Assembly: GCA_050908895.1 (NCBI GenBank)
Contig: CP171222.1
Span: 186,001-250,000 of the forward strand
DNA length: 64,000 bases
Reading direction: 5' to 3'
Source: S5-A14a sp050908895
GTDB taxonomy: Bacteria; Bacillota; Clostridia; Peptostreptococcales; Anaerovoracaceae
In this document: in pieces, positions 58,814 to 64,000 of the stretch
Layout: each line of letters starts with the position of its first letter
Position numbering within the stretch: the first letter of the stretch is position 1
Translations under genes and position numbers: made by a program
The notes under the pieces: generated by a model
Seen by the model: only the letters and a program-made list of their open reading frames with translations
Database searches by the model: none
What the model was told of the DNA's origin: nothing

Positions 58814-60716
58814 TTTTCTGTCTCCTATGTTTATCAAGCCAAACCATAAGAACATTAATATCAGCAGGCGAAACTCCGGAAATTCGTGAAGCTTGACCAA
58901 GAGAAATTGGCTTAATAGTTGCCAGTTTCTGAGCAGCTTCTATTCTAAGTCCCTCTATCTTAGAGTAATCAATATCTTCTATAAGGGTTTTTCTTTCCAA
59001 TTTTTTAAATCTTTCAATTTGAATAAGTTGCTTATTGATATATCCATCATATTTAATACTTACCTCTGCTTGTAATCTTTCATGACCATTTAATTTAGGG
59101 CGCATATCATCAATCGCACCTAAAATTTCATAATTTATATTTGGCCTTTTTAACATATCAGCAAGAGTTATACTTTGAGCAACAAAAGAATTGCCAGTTT
59201 TTTCCATAACAATATTAGCTTTTTCAGGTTTAATTCTAGTATTCTCTAACCTATGAATTTCTCTCTCAACATTTAATTTCTTTTGAAGATACTTATTATA
59301 TCTCTCTTCACTAACTAATCCAACATCATACCCAAGAGGTGTTAAACGGCTATCTGCATTGTCTTGCCTTAAAACCAACCTATATTCGGCTCTGCTGGTC
59401 ATAATTCTATAAGGTTCATTAGTACCTTTTGTCACAAGATCGTCGATTAGAACGCCAATATAAGCGTCGTTTCTTTTTAAAACTAATGGTTTTTCGCCTT
59501 TTACAAACAACGCAGCATTAATTCCAGCCATAAGACCCTGTGCAGCAGCTTCCTCATAACCGGAGCTTCCATTAAATTGCCCTGCACAAAACAGACCATG
59601 TAATTTTAAATGGGCAAGCGATGGAGATAATTCTAATGGATTAATGCAGTCATATTCTATTGCATATGCCGGTCTGGTAATAATCAAATTTTCAAGCCCC
59701 GGAATTGTTTTATAAAATTCATACTGAACATCCTCCGGCAAACTGCTAGACATTCCCTGAATATACATTTCTTCTGTATCAAGTCCTTCCGGTTCAATAA
59801 AAGTTTGATGTCTTTTTTTATCCGCGAATCTATTTACCTTATCCTCAATTGAAGGACAATATCTTGGACCAATTCCGTCAATTTCTCCACCAAACAACGC
59901 AGATCTTGAAAAATTATCCCTTATAATTCTATGAGTTTCATCATTCGTATAAGTAAGCCAGCATGAAACCTGATTTTTCTCAATACTATCGTTTAAAAAA
60001 GAAAAAGGCACAATTACCTTATCACCGAACTGCTCAGCCATTTTCTCATAATTCAAAGATGATGCAAGACATCTAGCGGGAGTTCCTGTCTTAAAACGCC
60101 TTAAAGACATACCAAGTTCTTTCAGATTTTCGGCTAGTTTCATAGACGGAGCAAGACCATTCGGACCACTAAAATAAGAAGAGTTTCCAATAAATATCTT
60201 TCCTCTCAAAAAAGTTCCCGTGCACAAAATAGTTGCTTTGCTATGATATATACAGTTGGTTTGGGTTACTACACCGCAAATAGTATTATCTTCAGCTATA
60301 AGTTCTACTATTTCAGCCTGTTTAATAAAAAGATTTTCCTGCTTCTCTAAAGTTTTTTTCATTTCTCTGTGGTAGAGTTCTTTATCAGCTTGAGCACGAA
60401 GAGAATGAACAGCTGGACCTTTTGATGTATTTAACATCCTGCTTTGGATAAAAGATTTATCAATGTTCACACCCATCTCACCACCTAAAGCATCTATTTC
60501 TCTAACAAGATGACCTTTTCCCGTACCACCAATTGATGGATTGCATGGCATCATAGCAATAGCCTCAAGATTCATTGAAAATAAACAGGTTTTTAGTCCC
60601 ATTCTTGCAGAAGCAAGTGCAGCCTCACACCCAGCGTGACCTGCTCCAATAACAATTACATCAAAGGAATTCATAAAATGTTTATCTTTTTTTTCATTAT
60701 TTTTATCATTATTCAT
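58806..60716 (-). CDS. mnmG: tRNA uridine 5-carboxymethylaminomethyl modification enzyme MnmG
   Basis: A 636-residue flavoprotein that with MnmE puts the cmnm5 group on the wobble uridine of tRNAs. Seen: DVIVIGAGHAGCEAALASARMG (about 19-40), MPCNPSIGGTGKGHLVREIDALGG, GPAVHSLRAQADKELYH, GYEEAAAQGLMAGINA and TSRAEYRLVLRQDNAD. ATG 60716 with GGGGAAAT in front; it starts 3 bases after the mnmE stop. Confidence 0.97.
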   Translation of the reverse strand: MNNDKNNEKKDKHFMNSFDVIVIGAGHAGCEAALASARMGLKTCLFSMNLEAIAMMPCNPSIGGTGKGHLVREIDALGGEMGVNIDKSFIQSRMLNTSKGPAVHSLRAQADKELYHREMKKTLEKQENLFIKQAEIVELIAEDNTICGVVTQTNCIYHSKATILCTGTFLRGKIFIGNSSYFSGPNGLAPSMKLAENLKELGMSLRRFKTGTPARCLASSLNYEKMAEQFGDKVIVPFSFLNDSIEKNQVSCWLTYTNDETHRIIRDNFSRSALFGGEIDGIGPRYCPSIEDKVNRFADKKRHQTFIEPEGLDTEEMYIQGMSSSLPEDVQYEFYKTIPGLENLIITRPAYAIEYDCINPLELSPSLAHLKLHGLFCAGQFNGSSGYEEAAAQGLMAGINAALFVKGEKPLVLKRNDAYIGVLIDDLVTKGTNEPYRIMTSRAEYRLVLRQDNADSRLTPLGYDVGLVSEERYNKYLQKKLNVEREIHRLENTRIKPEKANIVMEKTGNSFVAQSITLADMLKRPNINYEILGAIDDMRPKLNGHERLQAEVSIKYDGYINKQLIQIERFKKLERKTLIEDIDYSKIEGLRIEAAQKLATIKPISLGQASRISGVSPADINVLMVWLDKHRRQKNG

Positions 60717-60718
60717 TC

Positions 60719-62170
60719 TTATTTCCCCAAACAAAATCTCTCGAAAACCTTATCTATAATATCACCGGATGCAGTTTCACCAATTATTTCACCTAACATT
60801 TCATAAGCTTCATTTACATCAATTTCAATAAGCTCTAAAGGCTGCATAACTTCTGTCGCTAAAATAGCATCCTTAATAAGATGAAGTGCATTATCAACCA
60901 GATTTTTATGTCTTATATTTGCAATAGAGATTTGATCTTTACTTTCAAATCCTGAAGATTTGCTGTTAACAAAATTTTCAATTATATCTTCAATAGTATC
61001 AATTCCATCATCCTTAGCCGTTGAAATATATTCCGGTTTTAATCCAAATAAATTATCAATCTCGTCAGATGTTACAACAAGATTTAAATCACTTTTATTA
61101 ACAATAATAGCATATTTTTTTTCTTTAACACGCTCAAAAATTTCAAAATCTTCATGGTCAATAGGCCTATTTCCATCAAGTACAAAAAACACAAAATCAG
61201 ACGTGTCAATTGATATCTTGGATTTTTCTACTCCGATTTTTTCGACAACATCATCTGTATCTCTAATACCTGCAGTATCCGTTAAAACTACCGGGATTCC
61301 ACGCACATTTAGAGTTTCTTCAATTATGTCTCTCGTAGTTCCGGCAATTTCTGTCACTATAGCCCTATCATCATTTAATAAGATATTCATCAAAGAAGAC
61401 TTTCCAACATTAGGTTTTCCAACAATCGCAATTTTAAGTCCTTCTCTCATAATTCTGCCACGATCTGCAGACAAAACTAAATTCTCAAGCTGAAAAGCTA
61501 TTTTATTCAAATTACTTAGGATTTCCTCATAAGTCATTTCCTCAATGTCCTCATCAGGGTAATCAATATTAACAGTAATCTGAACCAGCAGATCAATAAA
61601 ACCATTTCGAATTTGCCTAATTCTATCCGACAGTCGCCCTTGGAGTTGCCCCATTGCAACATCAAAAGATCCATCTGTTTTGGCTGAAATCAAATCCATA
61701 ACCGCTTCGGCCTGAACAAGGTCCAACTTTCCATTATGGAAAGCTCTACGAGTGAACTCCCCGGCATCCGCTGGTCGTGCACCGGATTTAAGAACAGTTT
61801 CAAGAATTCTTCTCAAAGGAACGATACCTCCATGACAGTTAATTTCGACCATCTCTTCACCTGTATATGTAGTAGGAGGTTTCATGTATACAGCTAGGAC
61901 TTCATCAATCAAATTGCCATTTTTATCATACACTTTACCATAATGTAAAAATCTGCTTTTAAACTTTGTATTTTTAGATTTGCTTTCAATTGTATCTGAA
62001 TTCACCGATGTTTCACATGGAACATCAATAACTTTTCCTCCAAAAGAAAAAATTTCACTTAAAATTTTTAGAGATTTAGAACCTGACATTCTGATAATGC
62101 CAATCCCTCCTTCTCCCAAAGGTGTTGAAATTGCAGCAATAGTATCGTCTTCTTTATATTTATAGCTCAT
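60719..62170 (-). CDS. mnmE: tRNA modification GTPase MnmE
   Basis: A 483-residue protein: N-terminal folate-binding domain (DDTIAAISTPLGEGGIGIIRMSG), ARPADAGEFTRRAFHNGKLDLVQAEAVMDLI, GTPase with GKPNVGKSSLMNILL (about 230), DTAGIRDTDD, NKSD and the C-terminal FERFCLGK with the catalytic Cys. Partner of MnmG. TATAAT (62209-62214, minus) lies about 40 bases upstream as a possible promoter, without a clear -35. Confidence 0.97.
   Translation of the reverse strand: MSYKYKEDDTIAAISTPLGEGGIGIIRMSGSKSLKILSEIFSFGGKVIDVPCETSVNSDTIESKSKNTKFKSRFLHYGKVYDKNGNLIDEVLAVYMKPPTTYTGEEMVEINCHGGIVPLRRILETVLKSGARPADAGEFTRRAFHNGKLDLVQAEAVMDLISAKTDGSFDVAMGQLQGRLSDRIRQIRNGFIDLLVQITVNIDYPDEDIEEMTYEEILSNLNKIAFQLENLVLSADRGRIMREGLKIAIVGKPNVGKSSLMNILLNDDRAIVTEIAGTTRDIIEETLNVRGIPVVLTDTAGIRDTDDVVEKIGVEKSKISIDTSDFVFFVLDGNRPIDHEDFEIFERVKEKKYAIIVNKSDLNLVVTSDEIDNLFGLKPEYISTAKDDGIDTIEDIIENFVNSKSSGFESKDQISIANIRHKNLVDNALHLIKDAILATEVMQPLELIEIDVNEAYEMLGEIIGETASGDIIDKVFERFCLGK
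62009..62024. promoter_or_regulatory. degenerate parS-like site inside mnmE
   Basis: TGTTTCACATGGAACA differs from the consensus parS at two positions and lies near the 5' end of mnmE. Confidence 0.5.
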
Positions 62171-62278
62171 ATTCCCTCTTGTTTTATATAAATATAGTAT
62201 TCGGTTAGATTATACTATAAATCCTATTTATATAACTTAATTAAGCCATATAAAGCTAAATCCTAGTACATATTTATA

Positions 62279-62304
62279 AAAAAACCCGCAAAAAATGCGG
62301 GTTA
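62279..62304 (-). terminator. terminator of the yidC-jag operon
   Basis: AACCCGC-N7-GCGGGTT and, on the minus strand, a run of seven T. It ends transcription of jag just before mnmE. Confidence 0.85.
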
Positions 62305-62308
62305 ATTG

Positions 62309-63196
62309 TTATTTACTTTCTACTATAACCCTTCTATATGGGTCCTTACCCTCACTGCGTGTTTTAACACGAGGATTATTTTGAAGAGCAGTATGAATAA
62401 CCTTTCTTTCATAAGGATTCATAGGCTCAAGTTTTTGACTGCGTTTAGTCTTTAGAACTTTTTTAGCTAATCTTTGAGCTAGCTGCTCAAGAGTCTTTTC
62501 TCTCTTAGATCTATAATTTTCAGCATCTAATATAACTCTTTGGTATTCTCCATCCTGTTTATTAATAACAAGATTTGTTAAATATTGAATTGAATCTAGA
62601 GTCTGACCCCTCTTACCTATTATAGTTCCCGTATCTTTTCCGGAAATGTCAATAAAGATATATCCATTAGCTTTATATGGAGTAAACTCAAGAGTTATTC
62701 CCATTTTTTCTGTTACATCCTTAAGGAAAGGTACCGCAACGTTTTCCTCAGGATATGGAACTTTACCTTCAACAATTACAGCTATTGAAGAGGTTGCTTT
62801 TTTTTCAAAATCAGCATCTTTATTACATTCATTCTTTGATTCTTCTAATTCAAAATCCTTTATTTTATTAATAGTCTTATCTACTTTTTTATTCTTGTTT
62901 TCTTGATTACTTGTGATGTCCTTTTTAGCATCCTTAACAGATTCTTTCTTATAAGTTTCTTTATTTTCAGAAGATTTTACTTTATTTTTATTTACTGAAT
63001 TAGAAATTTTTTCAGGCTTACCTTCTTTCTTTAATGAAACTCTTACAAATGCTAATTTAGAGCCTATACCAAAGAAACCTCTGGATGGTTCTTCTAACAC
63101 AGTTACCTCAACTTCATCACGAGTAACATTTAGCTCATCAAGGGCCAAATCAACTGCTGTATCAACATCAGTGCCCCATTTTTCAACAAATTCCAT
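62309..63196 (-). CDS. jag: RNA-binding protein Jag (KhpB/EloR)
   Basis: A 295-residue protein: Jag N domain (MEFVEKWGTDVDTAVDLALDELNVTRDEVEVTVLEEPSRGFFG), then a long Lys/Asn/Glu-rich linker (about 60-145), KH domain with GKRGQTLDSIQYLTNLV (about 193-209) and R3H with RSKREKTLEQLAQRLAKKV...RTRSEG. Binds RNA and acts in elongation/division control in Firmicutes. Just after yidC. Confidence 0.95.
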   Translation of the reverse strand: MEFVEKWGTDVDTAVDLALDELNVTRDEVEVTVLEEPSRGFFGIGSKLAFVRVSLKKEGKPEKISNSVNKNKVKSSENKETYKKESVKDAKKDITSNQENKNKKVDKTINKIKDFELEESKNECNKDADFEKKATSSIAVIVEGKVPYPEENVAVPFLKDVTEKMGITLEFTPYKANGYIFIDISGKDTGTIIGKRGQTLDSIQYLTNLVINKQDGEYQRVILDAENYRSKREKTLEQLAQRLAKKVLKTKRSQKLEPMNPYERKVIHTALQNNPRVKTRSEGKDPYRRVIVESK

Positions 63197-63224
63197 TTCT
63201 ATTCCTATCTTTTCCTATTTAGAA

Positions 63225-63932
63225 TTATTTCCTGCGTTTTTTATTTTTCTTCTTATTTTTAAGTTCTTTTTTTAACTTAGCAAATCTAATATTGTAGAAA
63301 ATCTGAATAAATTGGCTCATAAACCAATAAATTGCAAGACCTGCCGGATATGATCTAGCTAGCCAAACAATCATTAATGGGAATACAAACATCATAATCT
63401 TTTGCATTCCACCACCTGCCATTTGAGTACCCGGTGTACCTATCTTATTCTGAATGTAAAAAGCAAAGAATGTTGCCACACCTGCCATTATAGGTAGTAT
63501 CCATAAATCTGGCTGGCTTAAATCCTTAATCCATAAAAAACTTTCATGAATAGCAAATATAATCTTGTCAGATTTTACAAACAGAAGAGGATTTCTCAAA
63601 AGACCAAATAGCCCCATGATTACTATAGACTGAATTGCCATTGGAAGACATCCACCCATAGGGTTTACACCATGCTCCTGGTATAACTCAGCTGTTTTTT
63701 CTCTCATCAAAACAGGGTCATTAGCATATTTATTCTGAATATCTTTCATAAGAGGCTGAAGATCTCCCATGCTTGCCATAGAAAGAATCTGCTTCTTGTA
63801 TAAGGGATATAACAGAATTTTAATTACAGTAGTCATTACAATAAGAGTGATACCATAATTACCTATGATATTGTATAACTGGTTTATAACAAGTCCGAGG
63901 GGACCTGACATAATCCAAAAAATCTTAGTCAT
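63225..63932 (-). CDS. yidC: membrane protein insertase YidC/SpoIIIJ
   Basis: A 235-residue YidC of the short Gram-positive type with about five transmembrane helices: GPLGLVINQLYNIIGNYGITLIVMTTVIKILLYPL (about 10-44), MGGCLPMAIQSIVIMGLFGLL (conserved groove segment) and FPLMIVWLARSYPAGLAIYWF near the end, then a basic KKELKNKKKNKKRRK tail for ribosome contact. There is no obvious lipobox signal at the start. Upstream of jag. Confidence 0.95.
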   Translation of the reverse strand: MTKIFWIMSGPLGLVINQLYNIIGNYGITLIVMTTVIKILLYPLYKKQILSMASMGDLQPLMKDIQNKYANDPVLMREKTAELYQEHGVNPMGGCLPMAIQSIVIMGLFGLLRNPLLFVKSDKIIFAIHESFLWIKDLSQPDLWILPIMAGVATFFAFYIQNKIGTPGTQMAGGGMQKIMMFVFPLMIVWLARSYPAGLAIYWFMSQFIQIFYNIRFAKLKKELKNKKKNKKRRK

Positions 63933-63949
63933 TTAATAAATTTCCTCTC

Positions 63950-64000
63950 TTATTTTAAGGGATCATATCCACCCGGATTCCACGGATGACACCTTAAAAT
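63950..64000 (-). CDS. yidD: membrane protein insertion efficiency factor YidD, 3' end only
   Basis: The last 16 codons (ILRCHPWNPGGYDPLK) are in the window and match the conserved YidD end (RCHP...GGYDP). The gene continues past the right edge. It lies just upstream of yidC, as in most Firmicutes, and dnaA/rnpA/rpmH are expected beyond it. Confidence 0.88.
   Translation of the reverse strand: MLRCHPWNPGGYDPLK

Noticed and set aside
60960..61493. Long + strand frame opposite mnmE, and similar frames opposite portal, terminase and ABC genes
   Set aside because: Each overlaps a confident gene on the other strand along its length and has no domain or ribosome site.

Overview
The window looks like a chromosomal segment of a low-GC, Gram-positive anaerobe (Firmicutes, probably class Clostridia). 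The evidence is the gene repertoire: anaerobic-type glycerol-3-phosphate dehydrogenase, KtrAB, LtaS-like synthase, RNase M5, DnaD-like protein, Soj/Spo0J with parS, and an SPP1-like prophage. A more exact placement (for example Family XIII/Anaerovoracaceae) would be a guess.

Bases 1-22572 are the right part of a prophage with SPP1-type head genes, whose left end lies outside the window. Reading from right to left, it has a tyrosine integrase beside a duplicated 3' half of tRNA-Lys (attR). Next comes a lysogeny block on the + strand: S24-type repressor, a lipoprotein and a RhuM-family protein. A divergent cro-like gene then opens a long minus-strand early operon of many small proteins, a pentapeptide-like NTG-repeat protein, a lytic transglycosylase, recombination genes (ERF, PD-(D/E)XK nuclease, SSB, RusA) and replication genes (initiator plus G39P-like loader). 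An ArpU/RinA-like late regulator follows. Last is the packaging/head block: small and large terminase, portal, MuF-type minor head protein with a swapped-in C-terminal domain and a probable partner gene, scaffold, major capsid and connectors. Tail and lysis genes are off the left edge.

Bases 22647-46800 are ordinary chromosome with several metabolic and transport units. A TetR-type gene is divergent from a four-gene operon encoding a G3P dehydrogenase-like flavoprotein, a GlpB/thioredoxin-reductase-like flavoprotein, a DUF1667 protein and an alkyl-DHAP-synthase-like flavoprotein. Then come a decayed HTH/DNA-methylase pair, a LysE exporter, a small GNAT, an HTH regulator, an M29 aminopeptidase, a NYN-LOTUS protein, an asymmetric heterodimeric ABC exporter, an ArsR-KtrB-KtrA potassium-uptake operon, RlmH, a YycJ-like MBL protein, RNase HI, a CofE-like ligase, two membrane proteins, and an aroF-aroB pair that ends in a truncated minigene.

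Bases 46821-64000 are all on the minus strand and have the classic layout of the left side of oriC: GNAT, ltaS-like, rsmA, rnmV, divIC-like, dnaD-like, dnaB, rplI, gdpP-like, parB, parA, rsmG, mnmG, mnmE, jag, yidC, yidD. The replication origin and dnaA are therefore expected just beyond the right edge. Two perfect parS palindromes flank parB-parA and a degenerate third copy lies inside mnmE.
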